Shown here: positions 47,247 to 57,739 of the stretch, one piece after another
Layout of the letters: the number at the start of each line of letters is the position of its first letter
How positions within the stretch are numbered: the first letter of the stretch is position 1
From: Myxococcaceae bacterium
Lineage (GTDB): Bacteria; Myxococcota_A; Polyangia; Polyangiales; Ga0077539
DNA: 64,000 bases
Direction: 5' to 3'
NCBI GenBank assembly: GCA_004297725.1
Contig: SCUS01000166.1
Span: 186,001 to 250,000, forward strand
Notes under the pieces: model-generated
Told to the model about the DNA's origin: nothing
Databases searched by the model: none
What the model saw: the letters and a program-made list of their open reading frames with translations, nothing else
Position numbers and translations under genes: made by a program

Positions 47247-48584
47247 ATGCGCACGGCACTCGGCTACGCGATCCTGCTCACCACGGTGCTCATCGCCCTC
47301 ATCCGCAACCCGCGCTTCGCGGTGTTCGGGATGGTGGCCTGCGACACCATCCGGCCCGGCGACGAGTTCATCGAGTTCGGGATGGAGACCGTCCGGTTCT
47401 CCATCACCTACTACGCCGTCGCGCTCGGCCTCCTGCTCATCTTCTACAAGCGCTACCGCATCACGAGCGACCGCTTCCACTGGGCGATCTTCTTCCTCTT
47501 CATGAGCGTCGTGAACTCGGTGCTGCACGCGCCCTGCTTCGGCCCCGGGCTCGTGCAGATCGACAACTATTACAAGATGCTCCTGCAGTACTACCTGATC
47601 TGCGCATTCATGAGGAATGACGCGCACCTGCGGGAGCTGTACTGGGCCATCTCGACCGCCAGCGTGGTCGTCGCGCTGCGCTTCGTCTACGGCAAGTTTC
47701 ACCTCAACGAGCGCAATTTCGAGGGAGCCACCGGCGACCGCAACGAGATGGCGATGACGATGGTGATGACCGTGCCCTTCCTGTTCATGCTGGGGCTCAC
47801 GTCGAAGCGCCACTACATGCGCCTGTTCGCGTGGTTCTGGATCATCCCGCTGGCCCTCACGGTGCTCTTCAGCCTGTCGCGAGGCGGCATGCTGGGGCTC
47901 GGCGCGGTCGGGGGCTACCTGCTCTACCGGCTGCACCACAAGCGCTGGCTGGTGGTGGTCGGGGTGATGGTCGCGCTGGTGGGCCTCGCCAACCTCCCGA
48001 CGGAGGTCACCGCGCGCTTCATGACCATCGGTCGCGCCTCGCAGAACGACGCGAGCGCCATGGGCCGACTCAACGCCTGGGCCGCCGCGCGCAACATGGC
48101 CAGGGAGCGCCCGCTCTGGGGCATGGGCAGCGGCAACTTCCTGGTGAGGTTCCAGCAGTACGCGCCGGTGCCCACGGACATCCACGTGGCGCACTCGTCG
48201 TTCTACCAGCTGCTCGGCGAGCAGGGCTTCGTGGGCCTCGGCATCTGGCTCTACCTGGTGGCGATGTGCTGGCTCGTCGCGAGCTGGTGCGAGATGCGGA
48301 TGGAGCGCATCCACAAGCACGAGTGGAACGAGCCTCGCTACATGCTCGTCGCCGTGAAGGCCTCGTGGATCGGCTACGTGCTCTGCGGGGCCTTCCTCTC
48401 CCAGGAGGACATGGACTTCTTCTACCACCTGCTCGCGATCACCTCGCGCTACACGGTGTTCGTCGGCGAGTACGAGAAGGTCTACTACCAGGAGCGGGCG
48501 GCGCTCATGGCGGAGCAGCGCATGACGCTGCCGGAGCCCCTCAACGAGCGGCTGACCAACCCGCTCTTCGGTCCTGCGGGCTGA
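47247..48584 (+). CDS. O-antigen ligase/polymerase-like membrane protein, exosortase A-associated type
   Basis: A 445-residue polytopic protein (some 10 helices). The Wzy_C-like region is around residues 195-330: LFSLSRGGMLGLGAVGG is the typical SRGG motif, and ERPLWGMGSGNF and AHSSFYQLLGEQGFVGL carry the conserved GxGxGNF and HSSFYQ/E patterns of Wzy/WaaL-type transferases, with catalytic-type Arg and His. The N-terminus (RNPRFAVFGMVACDTIRPGDEF) resembles the putative O-glycosylation ligases linked to exosortase A. It would polymerise or ligate a lipid-linked glycan in the inner membrane. The operon ends here at a perfect hairpin. Confidence 0.85.
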   Translation: MRTALGYAILLTTVLIALIRNPRFAVFGMVACDTIRPGDEFIEFGMETVRFSITYYAVALGLLLIFYKRYRITSDRFHWAIFFLFMSVVNSVLHAPCFGPGLVQIDNYYKMLLQYYLICAFMRNDAHLRELYWAISTASVVVALRFVYGKFHLNERNFEGATGDRNEMAMTMVMTVPFLFMLGLTSKRHYMRLFAWFWIIPLALTVLFSLSRGGMLGLGAVGGYLLYRLHHKRWLVVVGVMVALVGLANLPTEVTARFMTIGRASQNDASAMGRLNAWAAARNMARERPLWGMGSGNFLVRFQQYAPVPTDIHVAHSSFYQLLGEQGFVGLGIWLYLVAMCWLVASWCEMRMERIHKHEWNEPRYMLVAVKASWIGYVLCGAFLSQEDMDFFYHLLAITSRYTVFVGEYEKVYYQERAALMAEQRMTLPEPLNERLTNPLFGPAG

Positions 48585-48597
48585 GGCGTGTGGAGTA

Positions 48598-48625
48598 CAG
48601 GGCCCCGTAAAGCTACGGGGCCCTG
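48598..48625. terminator. Strong bidirectional terminator hairpin
   Basis: CAGGGCCCCGTA (48598-48609), loop AAGC (48610-48613), TACGGGGCCCTG (48614-48625): a perfect 12-bp stem sitting between the converging stops of the exopolysaccharide operon (48584) and the Cys-rich lipoprotein gene (48644). Confidence 0.8.
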
Positions 48626-48643
48626 CGGAGGGGGGAGAGGGGC

Positions 48644-51600
48644 CTACGGGCGGGTGTAGCGGAGGGTGTACGCGCCGCCGGTGCCCGCCGCGAAGGCGTC
48701 GACGAAGAGCGCGTGCAGCCGGGCGGTCTGCGAGTAGGTCGAGCTGAGGTCGGACTGGAGCCCGCAGGTGCCGGCGCCGTTGTCATTGCAGGCGCGGACG
48801 CCGTTGCCGTGCATCACGTTGAGCACGGTGTCGAAGGCCGCGGAGCCGCAGGTCTGCGCCGTGAGGGTCGAGGTCGCCGCGCCGGGGCAGCTGCGCCACC
48901 AGTAGGCGTTCTCGAGGCCCGCGCCGCCGCAGGTGCCGGAGGAGACCGCCCCGGAGGCGGGGCTGGTGGCGAGGACGCCCGCCGTCGAGCCCGTGCCCTG
49001 GGCGAGCGCCGCGAGCGTTCCGGCCCCGGCGGGGACGTGCTCGAGGTGCACGGTGGCGGTGCCGGTGCGGGTGGCGTAGCCGCTCAGCACCAGGTACCAG
49101 GTGCCCGGATCGAGCACGGTGACGACCATGGAGTTGAGCCCCTGGCCGGCGCAGAGGCCGCCCGCGTCGTCGTTGCAGACCGTGTCGCCGGCGGTGCGGC
49201 TCGCGGACACCGGGACGCCCGCGGCGTCGGTGAAGTACAGCACCGTGTCGTAGGCGCTGCCGAAGGTGTCGACGTAGACCAGCTCGCGCTGCGAGAGCGT
49301 GAACGAATAGAACAGGTCGGCGCCGGTGTTCACGCCCGCCGTGAGGCAGGGGACGGCCGTCTGGTTGGTCGCGCTGCGGGTGTCCGCGGTGAACTCCACC
49401 GTGGGCTGAGCGAGGCTGAGCACCGTCGCCCCGGCGCGCGTGTCGTTGGGCGGAGGGGCCGCGACGCAGGCGCCCGCGGTGCAGGTCTGGCCGGCGGCGC
49501 AGCGGGTGCCGCACGCGCCGCAGTTGGCGGTGGAGGTCCGCAGGTCGTGGCAGCCGCCGCTGCAGAAGGTCGTGCCCGCCGGGCAGGCGGACACGCAGGC
49601 GCCCGCGGAGCAGGCCTGGCCGACGGCGCACGAGCGGCCGCAGGCGCCGCAGTTGCGCGAGTCGGTGCGCAGGTCGAGCTCGCAGCCGTTGCTGGCCACG
49701 CGGTCGCAGTTGCCGAAGCCCGCGGTGCAGGCCCCGACGGCGCAGGCGCCCGCGGTGCAGGTCGCGGTGGCGTTGGCGAGGTTGCAGCGGTTGCCGCAGG
49801 CGCCGCAGTGGGTGACGGTATTGAGCGCGCTCTCGCAGCCGTTGGCGGCCGCGCGGTCGCAGTTGCCGAAGCCCGCGGAGCAGGCGCCGAGCTCGCACGC
49901 GCCGTTGCCGCAGGCGGCCGAGGCGTTGGCGAAGGCGCAGCGGTTGCCGCAGGCGCCGCAGCTGGTGATGGAGGAGAGCAGCCCGGTCTCGCAGCCGTTG
50001 GCGAGGCTGGCGTCGCAGTTGGCGAAGCCGCGGTTGCAGGTGAGGGCGCACGCGCTGGAGGTGCACGACGAGAGCCCGTTGGCGGGCGTCGCCGGGCAGC
50101 GGACGTTGCAGCCGCCACAGTTGTTGATGTCCGACTCCGGGTTGACGCAGGTGGCGCCGCAGATGATCGCCGGGGTCGAGCACACGCTGGTGCAGACGCC
50201 GCCGACGCAGGCCGCGTTGCTGGCGCAGGTCACGCCGCAGCCGCCGCAGTGGGATCGGTTGTTGGTGGTGTTGGTCTCGCAGCCGTTGGCGAGGTTGGCG
50301 TCGCAGTTGGCGAAGCCGCGGTTGCAGCTCCCGATGGCGCACGCGTTGCCCACGCAGGCGGGCGTCGCGTTGGCGAAGGAGCAGCGGTTGCCGCAGGCGC
50401 CGCAGTGGGCGACCGAGGTGGCGAGGGTGACCTCGCAGCCGTTGATGTTGGCCCCGTCGCAGCTACCGAAGCCGGCGAGGCAGGTGATGCCGCAGCCCGA
50501 GCCCACGCAGACCGGGGCGGAGTTGGCGGGCGTCGGGCAGACGGTGCCGCAGGCGCCGCAGCTGGTGGCCGTGTTGGTGGTGTTCACCTCGCAGCCGTTG
50601 GCGGGGTTGGCGTCGCAGTCGGCGGTGCCCGCGGGGCAGACGGTGCCGCAGACGCCGGCGGTGCAGCGGGCCATGGCGCCGCCGCCCGCGACGCACGCTC
50701 GGCCGCAGGCGCCGCAGTTGGCGGTGTCGTTGGAGAGGGCGGTCTCGCAGCCGTTGGCCGCCATGCCGTCGCAGTTGGCGAAGCCCGGGGCGCAGGTGCC
50801 CACCGCGCAGGCGCCCGCGGTGCAGACGCCGGTGCCGTTGGCGACGCTGCAGCGGGTGCCGCAGCCGCCGCAGTTGGCGACGTCGCTCGCGGGGTTCACG
50901 CAGGCGCCGGTGCAGCAGGTCGAGCCCGCGCCGCAGGCGGTGCCGCAGGCGCCGCAGTTGGCGCCGTCGTTGTTGGTGTTGACGCAGGAGGAGCCGCAGC
51001 AGGTCGAGCCGGCGCCGCAGGCGCGGGTCGGCGAGCAGCCGGGGACGCACATGTTGGTGCGGCAGATGGTGCCGATGGCGCAGTCGCCGTCGGCGGTGCA
51101 GCCCACGCAGGCGTGCGCGGCGGTGTCACAGACCGATCCGCCCGCGCAGTCGCCGGCGTTGCGGCAGCCCGGGGCGCAGCGGTTGGACGCGCAGTAGTTG
51201 CCCACCGGGCAGACGTCCTCCGCGGTGGTGCAGGGCACGCAGCGGTTGGTGGCGAGGTCGCAGACCGGGCCGCCCGTGGCGGTCGCGCAGTCCGACGAGG
51301 CGCGGCACTCGACCATCGGGCCCGTGTCGGTGGGGGTGCCCGTGTCGGTGGGGGTGCCCGAGTCCGTCGGCGCTCCGGTGTCGTCGGGGGTGCCCGTATC
51401 GGTGGGGGTGCCCGTGTCGTCGGGGGTGCCGGTGTCGTCGGGGGTGCCGGTGTCCCCGGGGATGCCAGCGTCGTCGCCGGTGTCCGTGGGCTCGCCGGTG
51501 TCCGTGGGCTCGCCGGTGTCCTCGGTGACCGGCACGTCGGTGCGGCCGTCGTCGGTGGCCACCGGAACGTCCGGCCTTCCCGAGTCGACGACCGGGACGT

Positions 51601-51739
51601 CCGCGTCGCCGACGTCGGCCACGACCACGTCCGAGGGGGAGGCGTCGCCCCCCACCACGGACGAATCATCACAGCCCGCCGCGACGAGCTGCAGCGCTCC
51701 CACGAGCATCGCTCCGTGGGCAAACCTCCATCGAATCAT
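48644..51739 (-). CDS. Giant Cys-rich lipoprotein with NCGACG modules and PPC-like C-terminal domains
   Basis: A 1031-residue protein. The signal peptide ends in a lipobox (LVAAGC). A Thr/Asp/Pro/Gly tandem-repeat linker (TDTGTPDDTG units) is encoded at 51319-51525. The central part (about 140-750) is a run of modules with CGACG.RC and NGCE(T/V).L units alternating with GFGNCDR/ANGCE, each probably held by disulfides. The C-terminal 280 or so residues contain two domains of PPC-like beta-sandwich type (YDTVLYFTDAAG and FDTVLNVMHGNG with CNDDAGG-type loops). It is anchored at the surface, probably an adhesin or a binding protein; no catalysis seen. ATG 51739 (MIRWRFAHGAM) is chosen over a longer upstream frame by the signal peptide and AAAGGA. 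Confidence 0.8.
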   Translation of the reverse strand: MIRWRFAHGAMLVGALQLVAAGCDDSSVVGGDASPSDVVVADVGDADVPVVDSGRPDVPVATDDGRTDVPVTEDTGEPTDTGEPTDTGDDAGIPGDTGTPDDTGTPDDTGTPTDTGTPDDTGAPTDSGTPTDTGTPTDTGPMVECRASSDCATATGGPVCDLATNRCVPCTTAEDVCPVGNYCASNRCAPGCRNAGDCAGGSVCDTAAHACVGCTADGDCAIGTICRTNMCVPGCSPTRACGAGSTCCGSSCVNTNNDGANCGACGTACGAGSTCCTGACVNPASDVANCGGCGTRCSVANGTGVCTAGACAVGTCAPGFANCDGMAANGCETALSNDTANCGACGRACVAGGGAMARCTAGVCGTVCPAGTADCDANPANGCEVNTTNTATSCGACGTVCPTPANSAPVCVGSGCGITCLAGFGSCDGANINGCEVTLATSVAHCGACGNRCSFANATPACVGNACAIGSCNRGFANCDANLANGCETNTTNNRSHCGGCGVTCASNAACVGGVCTSVCSTPAIICGATCVNPESDINNCGGCNVRCPATPANGLSSCTSSACALTCNRGFANCDASLANGCETGLLSSITSCGACGNRCAFANASAACGNGACELGACSAGFGNCDRAAANGCESALNTVTHCGACGNRCNLANATATCTAGACAVGACTAGFGNCDRVASNGCELDLRTDSRNCGACGRSCAVGQACSAGACVSACPAGTTFCSGGCHDLRTSTANCGACGTRCAAGQTCTAGACVAAPPPNDTRAGATVLSLAQPTVEFTADTRSATNQTAVPCLTAGVNTGADLFYSFTLSQRELVYVDTFGSAYDTVLYFTDAAGVPVSASRTAGDTVCNDDAGGLCAGQGLNSMVVTVLDPGTWYLVLSGYATRTGTATVHLEHVPAGAGTLAALAQGTGSTAGVLATSPASGAVSSGTCGGAGLENAYWWRSCPGAATSTLTAQTCGSAAFDTVLNVMHGNGVRACNDNGAGTCGLQSDLSSTYSQTARLHALFVDAFAAGTGGAYTLRYTRP
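51319..51525 (-). repeat. 18-bp tandem repeat encoding the TDTGTP/DDTGTP linker
   Basis: Units of 18 bases (consensus on the plus strand GTGTCGGTGGGGGTGCCC, with GTGTCGTCGG variants) repeat about ten times, coding Thr-Asp-Thr-Gly-X-Pro in the lipoprotein linker. Units drift at their ends and toward the lipobox. Copy-number variation between strains is likely. Confidence 0.75.
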
Positions 51740-52002
51740 AAGAGAGGATCCTTTCTTCTGGGTGTGGATGCGCGTCACGCGAGCCCCGGCGCTTCCGGTA
51801 CGCACGCTACATCGACCGGGCCGCGCCCGGGGGCGGGTCGTCGTTGTGCCGGCGGGCTCCTGATCCCGCTGGTCGTCGGTTGGGACGGGCTCCATGAGCG
51901 TCAAGGGTCGCGGGCGGGGGCGGCATGACCTGCAACCGCCGGTGAATCCTTCGCCCCCCTTGCGACGTCTGTGGACTCCGTGACGTTCGGAGGTACAAGC
52001 CG

Positions 52003-52659
52003 ATGATGATCCTTGATCGACGTAGCTTCGGGGGAATCCTGCTGTCCGCGGCGACGGCGCTGGCGGCGGCTCCCGCGTTCTCGCAGCCGGCGGGGCCCGA
52101 CCCCCGGCGCTGGGTGGAGGGCCGCCTCGGCGCGGTCTCCCGGCTGCTCTCCCAGGGTCGCGACGGAGGCGTCGCGGCGGTCGAGGCCCGAGACGCCCAG
52201 GTGGCCCGCATCCTCAACGGGATGCTCGACATCGAGGAGCTCGGCCGCCGCGCGCTCGACCCCTACTTCGCCCAGCAGACCCCCGCCGACCAGGCGACCT
52301 TCGTCTCGCTGCTCCGTCAGCTCATCGAGCGCAACTACCGGCAGAACCTGGAGTCCACGCTCGACTGGGCGGTGACCTACGGCCCCTCGACGAGCGCCGC
52401 CGACGGCAGCGCGGTGGTGCCGACCACGGCGCGCTCACGCACCAACGCCCGCGCCGAGCCCGTGACCATCGACTACCACCTGCGCCGCCGCGGCAACGAC
52501 TGGATCGTCTACGACATCGTGACCAACCGCTCTTCGCTGGTGCAGTCCTACCGCGACGGGTACACGCGCATCGTGCGTGACCGTGGCTTCGCCGAGCTGC
52601 TGCGGCGCTTGCGACAGCGGGTCGCGGCCCTCGGCACCGGCGCGCGGGTGAATCCGTGA
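52003..52659 (+). CDS. MlaC-family periplasmic phospholipid-binding protein, possible Tat substrate
   Basis: A 218-residue protein of the MlaC/Ttg2D family, periplasmic carriers that shuttle phospholipids between the outer-membrane MlaA complex and the inner-membrane MlaFEDB transporter. The core pattern is visible: ILNGMLDIEELGRRAL and LLRQLIERNYRQNL near the start, then GNDWIVYDIVTNRSSLVQSYRDGYTRIV with the family's aromatic pattern. The signal sequence is MMILDRRSFGGILLSAATAL, whose RRSFG resembles a twin-arginine motif. GGAGG eight bases before ATG 52003. No other Mla gene is adjacent. Confidence 0.82.
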   Translation: MMILDRRSFGGILLSAATALAAAPAFSQPAGPDPRRWVEGRLGAVSRLLSQGRDGGVAAVEARDAQVARILNGMLDIEELGRRALDPYFAQQTPADQATFVSLLRQLIERNYRQNLESTLDWAVTYGPSTSAADGSAVVPTTARSRTNARAEPVTIDYHLRRRGNDWIVYDIVTNRSSLVQSYRDGYTRIVRDRGFAELLRRLRQRVAALGTGARVNP

Positions 52660-52687
52660 CCGGACGCGCCGGGACGTCACTCGTGCG

Positions 52688-52719
52688 TTGACACCCGGCG
52701 GGGCCGCGGGGCATACGAT
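52688..52719 (+). promoter_or_regulatory. Promoter immediately upstream of the DUF507 gene
   Basis: A perfect TTGACA at 52688-52693, followed by CATACGAT (52712-52719) as a -10 candidate at 18 to 20 bases spacing. It ends about ten bases before ATG 52729, and no ribosome site stands between, so the transcript may be nearly leaderless. Confidence 0.5.
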
Positions 52720-52728
52720 TTCGGCTGC

Positions 52729-53241
52729 ATGAAGCTCTATTCCAGCAAGGTCCCGGTGATCGCGATGGACATCGTGCGGGTGCTCACCGCCGAGAAGGAC
52801 ATCGAGGTCACCAGCGCTCGCGAGGTCGAGGCCGACATCGAGGCCGTGCTGCGGGAGTACCTGCGCATGGAGCGAGACCTCACGGAGAAGGCCAAAGACC
52901 GGGTGGAGCAGGTGGGCGGCGGCCGGGAGGACATCGCCCGGGTCAAGAAGACCATGGCCGAGGCGAAGAACATCGGCCTCGGGGGGGATGCGATCTCCTT
53001 CATCCTGAACCAGATCATCGTGATGCTGATGCGCTCGCCGCACGTCGACGAGGTCTTCTCCGAGGACGACGTGATCCGCCGCAAGGCGAAGAAGGTCCTC
53101 GAGCGCCACATGGCGGCCGACGAAGAGCTGGACAAGGAAGTCCGCGACCAGATCAAGAACCTCCAGGAGGGCACCCGCACCTGGGAGGTCGAGTACCAAC
53201 GCGTGACGGAGCAGGTGAAGCGCCGTCGCGGCATCACCTGA
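52729..53241 (+). CDS. DUF507 family protein
   Basis: A 170-residue, highly charged, helical protein beginning MKLYSSKVPVIAMDIVRVL. Its Lys/Glu-rich heptad pattern, central LGGDAISFILNQIIVMLMRS, and PHVDEVFSEDDVIRRKAKKVL match DUF507 (length about 170). Function unknown; the family is found mainly in deltaproteobacteria-type lineages and Aquificae. No signal peptide. It opens a run with a zinc-ribbon protein 22 bases downstream. A strong TTGACA promoter just precedes the ATG. Confidence 0.85.
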   Translation: MKLYSSKVPVIAMDIVRVLTAEKDIEVTSAREVEADIEAVLREYLRMERDLTEKAKDRVEQVGGGREDIARVKKTMAEAKNIGLGGDAISFILNQIIVMLMRSPHVDEVFSEDDVIRRKAKKVLERHMAADEELDKEVRDQIKNLQEGTRTWEVEYQRVTEQVKRRRGIT

Positions 53242-53263
53242 AGCGAAGGGCTATAACGCCGCC

Positions 53264-53578
53264 ATGTGGATCCCGAAGGTCGAAGAGAAGAAGCACTTCT
53301 GCCACAAGTGCAAGAACGAGCTGGTCTTCGAGGTGAAGATGGGCCGACGAGACCAGTGCCCGCACTGCGGCGCTGATCTCCAGTGCTGCAAGAACTGCGA
53401 GTTCTGGGACGTGAGCGCGCACAACCAGTGCCGCGAGAAGATCACCGAGTACATCCCCGACCGCGAGGCGGCGAACTTCTGTTCGTTCTTTACGTTCAAG
53501 AACGGTGAGCCCGGCAGCAACGAGGGCGAGCTCAAGGCCAAGTCGAAGCTGGCGGCGCTGTTCGCCCCGAAGAAGTGA
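53264..53578 (+). CDS. Zinc-ribbon protein
   Basis: A 104-residue protein with Cys pairs expected to bind zinc: CHKCKN (13 and 16), then CPHCGADLQCCKNCEFWD, and later Cys near 57 and 73 (NQCREK, NFCSFF). At least one zinc ribbon, perhaps a rubredoxin-like knuckle. The C-terminus is a short Lys/Ala tail. Function unknown; the conserved neighbourhood with DUF507 suggests a joint role. ATG 53264 gives MWIPKVEEKKHFCHKC. Confidence 0.72.
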   Translation: MWIPKVEEKKHFCHKCKNELVFEVKMGRRDQCPHCGADLQCCKNCEFWDVSAHNQCREKITEYIPDREAANFCSFFTFKNGEPGSNEGELKAKSKLAALFAPKK

Positions 53579-53592
53579 AGAGGTAGGCGACC

Positions 53593-54531
53593 GTGAAGGT
53601 GCTGGTGACGGGCGGGGCGGGCTTCATCGGCGGACACCTCATCGACGCGCTCCTCGCGCAGAACGCGGAGGTGCGCGTCATCGACAATTTCTCCACGGGC
53701 AGGCGCGAGAACATCGACCGGGTCCGCAATCGCATCGACTTCATCGAGGCCGACATCTGCGACCCCGAGGCCATCGCCCGGGCGGTGCACGGGGTCGAGC
53801 TGGTGTTCCACGAGGCGGCGATCCCGAGCGTGTCGCGCAGCGTGGCCGACCCGGTGGCGAGCAACCAGGCCAACGTCGGCGGCACCGTGTCGGTGCTCAA
53901 CGCCGCCCGCCTCGCGGGCGTGCGCAAGCTGGTCTACGCCGCGAGCTCGAGCGCCTACGGCGACACGCCGACGCTCCCCAAGGTCGAGACGATGACCCCG
54001 CGGCCGATGAGCCCCTACGCCATCAGCAAGCTCGCGGGAGAGCAGTACGTCACGGTCTTCGGCAAGCTCTACGGCTTCGAGACCGTGTCGCTGCGATACT
54101 TCAACGTCTTCGGCCCGCGGCAGGATCCGAAGAGCGAGTACGCCGCGGTGATCCCGCGCTTCGTCACCACCATCCTCGCGGGCCAGCGGCCGGTGATCTT
54201 CGGCGACGGCGAGCAGACGCGGGACTTCTGCTTCATCGAGAACACCGTGAGCGCCAACCTCCTGGCGGCGAAGGCCACCACGCACGGCGAGGTGGTCAAC
54301 GTCGCGTGCGGCGCCCGGGTCTCGCTCAACGCGCTCATCAAGCTCATCAACGAGGAGCTCGGCACCGACGTGAAGCCCGAGTACGCGACCGGGCGGCCGG
54401 GCGACGTGCGCGACTCCCTCGCGGACATCACCGCCGCGCAGAAGCTCCTCGGGTACGAGGTGCTCTTCGACCTGCGCGCTGGCCTGAAGAAGGCCATCGA
54501 CTGGTACCGCGCGAACCCCGTCGGCGCGTAG
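53593..54531 (+). CDS. NAD-dependent epimerase/dehydratase, UDP-glucose 4-epimerase type
   Basis: A 312-residue extended SDR. The NAD-binding motif is GGAGFIGGHL (7-16). The active-site triad is Ser (YAASSSAYG), Tyr and Lys (YAISKLAGEQY, YxxxK). SLRYFNVFGPRQDP and FGDGEQTRDFCFIENTVSANL are characteristic sugar-nucleotide SDR elements, giving a UDP-glucose/UDP-GlcNAc 4-epimerase-like profile. The start is GTG 53593 with GAGG nine bases upstream. It may feed the polysaccharide cluster but lies in a different transcription unit. The exact sugar is not determined. Confidence 0.86.
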   Translation: MKVLVTGGAGFIGGHLIDALLAQNAEVRVIDNFSTGRRENIDRVRNRIDFIEADICDPEAIARAVHGVELVFHEAAIPSVSRSVADPVASNQANVGGTVSVLNAARLAGVRKLVYAASSSAYGDTPTLPKVETMTPRPMSPYAISKLAGEQYVTVFGKLYGFETVSLRYFNVFGPRQDPKSEYAAVIPRFVTTILAGQRPVIFGDGEQTRDFCFIENTVSANLLAAKATTHGEVVNVACGARVSLNALIKLINEELGTDVKPEYATGRPGDVRDSLADITAAQKLLGYEVLFDLRAGLKKAIDWYRANPVGA

Positions 54532-54550
54532 CGGGAGCGCGGAGGTCCCC

Positions 54551-55417
54551 GTGCGGAGCATGACGGGCTTCGGCGCGGGGGACGCGCGCCTCGGAGGGGC
54601 GACCCTCTCGCTGGAGCTGCGCTCGGTGAACCATCGCTACCTGGAGGTGCGCGTGCGCCTCCCGAGGGAGCTCACCGAGCACAGCGTCTTCGTCGAGCAG
54701 CGGGTGCGCGCCCACCTCGGGCGCGGTCGGGTGGACGTGAGCGGGCACATCGAGGGCGCCGTCGCCGGGGCGAGCGCCTTCGACGAGGAGCGGGCGCGCT
54801 CGGTGCTCGCCTCGATGCAGCGCATGGCCGACTCGCTGGGCTACGCCGAGCGGGTGCCGCTGTCGGTGCTCGGGGCGATGCCGGAGCTGTTCACCAGCGC
54901 GGGGGCCTTCCCGCCGTCGGAGGCCCGGGAGGCCCTCGAGGTCGCGCTGCGCGGGGCCGTGGCGCGCTTCGAGGAGAGCCGCGCGGCGGAGGGCGGTCAC
55001 CTGCGGGTCGCGATGGAGGCGCTGCTGTCGGGGGTCGAGGCCGCCGTCGAGGCGGTGTCGGCGCTGGCCGAGGGGATGACCGCGCGGCTGCGGGCGAGGG
55101 CACGGGTGAGGGTGCTGGGCGCGCTCGGCGAGCAGGGCATCGACGAGGCGCGCCTCGCGCAGGAGCTGGTGCTGTGGAGCGAGCGCTCGGACGTGAGCGA
55201 GGAGCTCACCCGGCTGCGGGCGCACGCCTTCGCGATGCGTGCGCTCCTGGCCGAGGAGGGCGCCATCGGGCGGAGGATGGACTTCCTGCTCCAGGAGATG
55301 GCGCGCGAGGCCAACACGCTCGGGGCGAAGGCGACGGACGCCGCGGCCACCACCGGGGTGGTCGCGTTGAAGGCAGACCTTGAGCGGATGCGAGAGCAGG
55401 CGCAGAACGTCGAGTGA
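54551..55417 (+). CDS. yicC: YicC family endoribonuclease-like protein
   Basis: A 288-residue protein starting at GTG 54551 with GGAGG five bases upstream. N-terminal MRSMTGFGAGDA and ELRSVNHRYLEVRVRLP, and the C-terminal MDFLLQEMAREANTLGAKA motif, identify YicC. Its E. coli member is an endoribonuclease connected with sRNA turnover. It precedes gmk, as in most genomes, by four bases, and probably shares an operon with it. Cytoplasmic. Confidence 0.92.
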   Translation: MRSMTGFGAGDARLGGATLSLELRSVNHRYLEVRVRLPRELTEHSVFVEQRVRAHLGRGRVDVSGHIEGAVAGASAFDEERARSVLASMQRMADSLGYAERVPLSVLGAMPELFTSAGAFPPSEAREALEVALRGAVARFEESRAAEGGHLRVAMEALLSGVEAAVEAVSALAEGMTARLRARARVRVLGALGEQGIDEARLAQELVLWSERSDVSEELTRLRAHAFAMRALLAEEGAIGRRMDFLLQEMAREANTLGAKATDAAATTGVVALKADLERMREQAQNVE

Positions 55418-55421
55418 GCGG

Positions 55422-56030
55422 ATGGACGGCTTTCTTCACCTGATCGTGACCTCGCCTTCCGGCGCCGGGAAGACGACGATGGTGCGCGCGCTGCTGGAGT
55501 CCTTCCCGCAGCTCGTGCAGAGCGTCTCGAACACCACCCGGGCTCCGAGGCCGGGCGAGGTCGACGGGCGCGACTACCACTTCGTCGAGGCGTCGCGCTT
55601 CGACGAGATGATCGCCGAGGGCGACCTCTGCGAGTGGGCCGAGGTGCACGGGCACCGGTACGGCACGTCCATGTCGAGGGTGCGGCTCGCGAGGGAGACC
55701 CACCGCGGGGTGGTCTTCGTGATCGACGTGCAGGGAGCCCGGCAGGTGAAGGCCGCGATCCCCGACGCGGTGGCGGTCTTCGTGCTGCCGCCGTCGTGGG
55801 AGGCGCTGGAGAGCCGCCTGCGGGGCCGTGGCACCGAGCGCGAGGAGGTCATCCAGCGGAGGCTCCGCAACGCGCGCGAGGAGGTCGCGCACTACGGCCT
55901 CTTCGACTACCTGATCATCAACGACGACCTCGCGACGGCCATCGACGAGCTGAAGGGCGTCGCGCAGGCGACGGTGGCCCAGCGCTCTCGAAGGGCCCAC
56001 CGGGCCGAGTCGCTGCTGCGCTCGGGCTGA
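55422..56030 (+). CDS. gmk: Guanylate kinase
   Basis: A 202-residue kinase that phosphorylates GMP to GDP using ATP. P-loop SPSGAGKTT (11-19), GMP-binding VSNTTRAPRPGEVDGRDYHFV, IDVQGARQVK, and the lid-region RRLRNAREEVAHYGLFDYLIIND. ATG 55422 (MDGFLHLIVTSPSG) is chosen over an earlier in-frame ATG at 55380 that lies inside yicC. Usual length (about 200). rpoZ, the common next gene, is absent; a Ser/Thr kinase follows. Confidence 0.95.
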   Translation: MDGFLHLIVTSPSGAGKTTMVRALLESFPQLVQSVSNTTRAPRPGEVDGRDYHFVEASRFDEMIAEGDLCEWAEVHGHRYGTSMSRVRLARETHRGVVFVIDVQGARQVKAAIPDAVAVFVLPPSWEALESRLRGRGTEREEVIQRRLRNAREEVAHYGLFDYLIINDDLATAIDELKGVAQATVAQRSRRAHRAESLLRSG

Positions 56031-56107
56031 GCGGCAGAAGGTCCCTACCCTTCTCCCCGGGCGCCGATGGCGAATCATCGCGCGCGGCCCAACGTATCTC
56101 CCTGCCG

Positions 56108-57712
<1,605 letters not shown>

Positions 57713-57739
57713 GGCCGATCGCTCCCGCGGGGCGCGACC

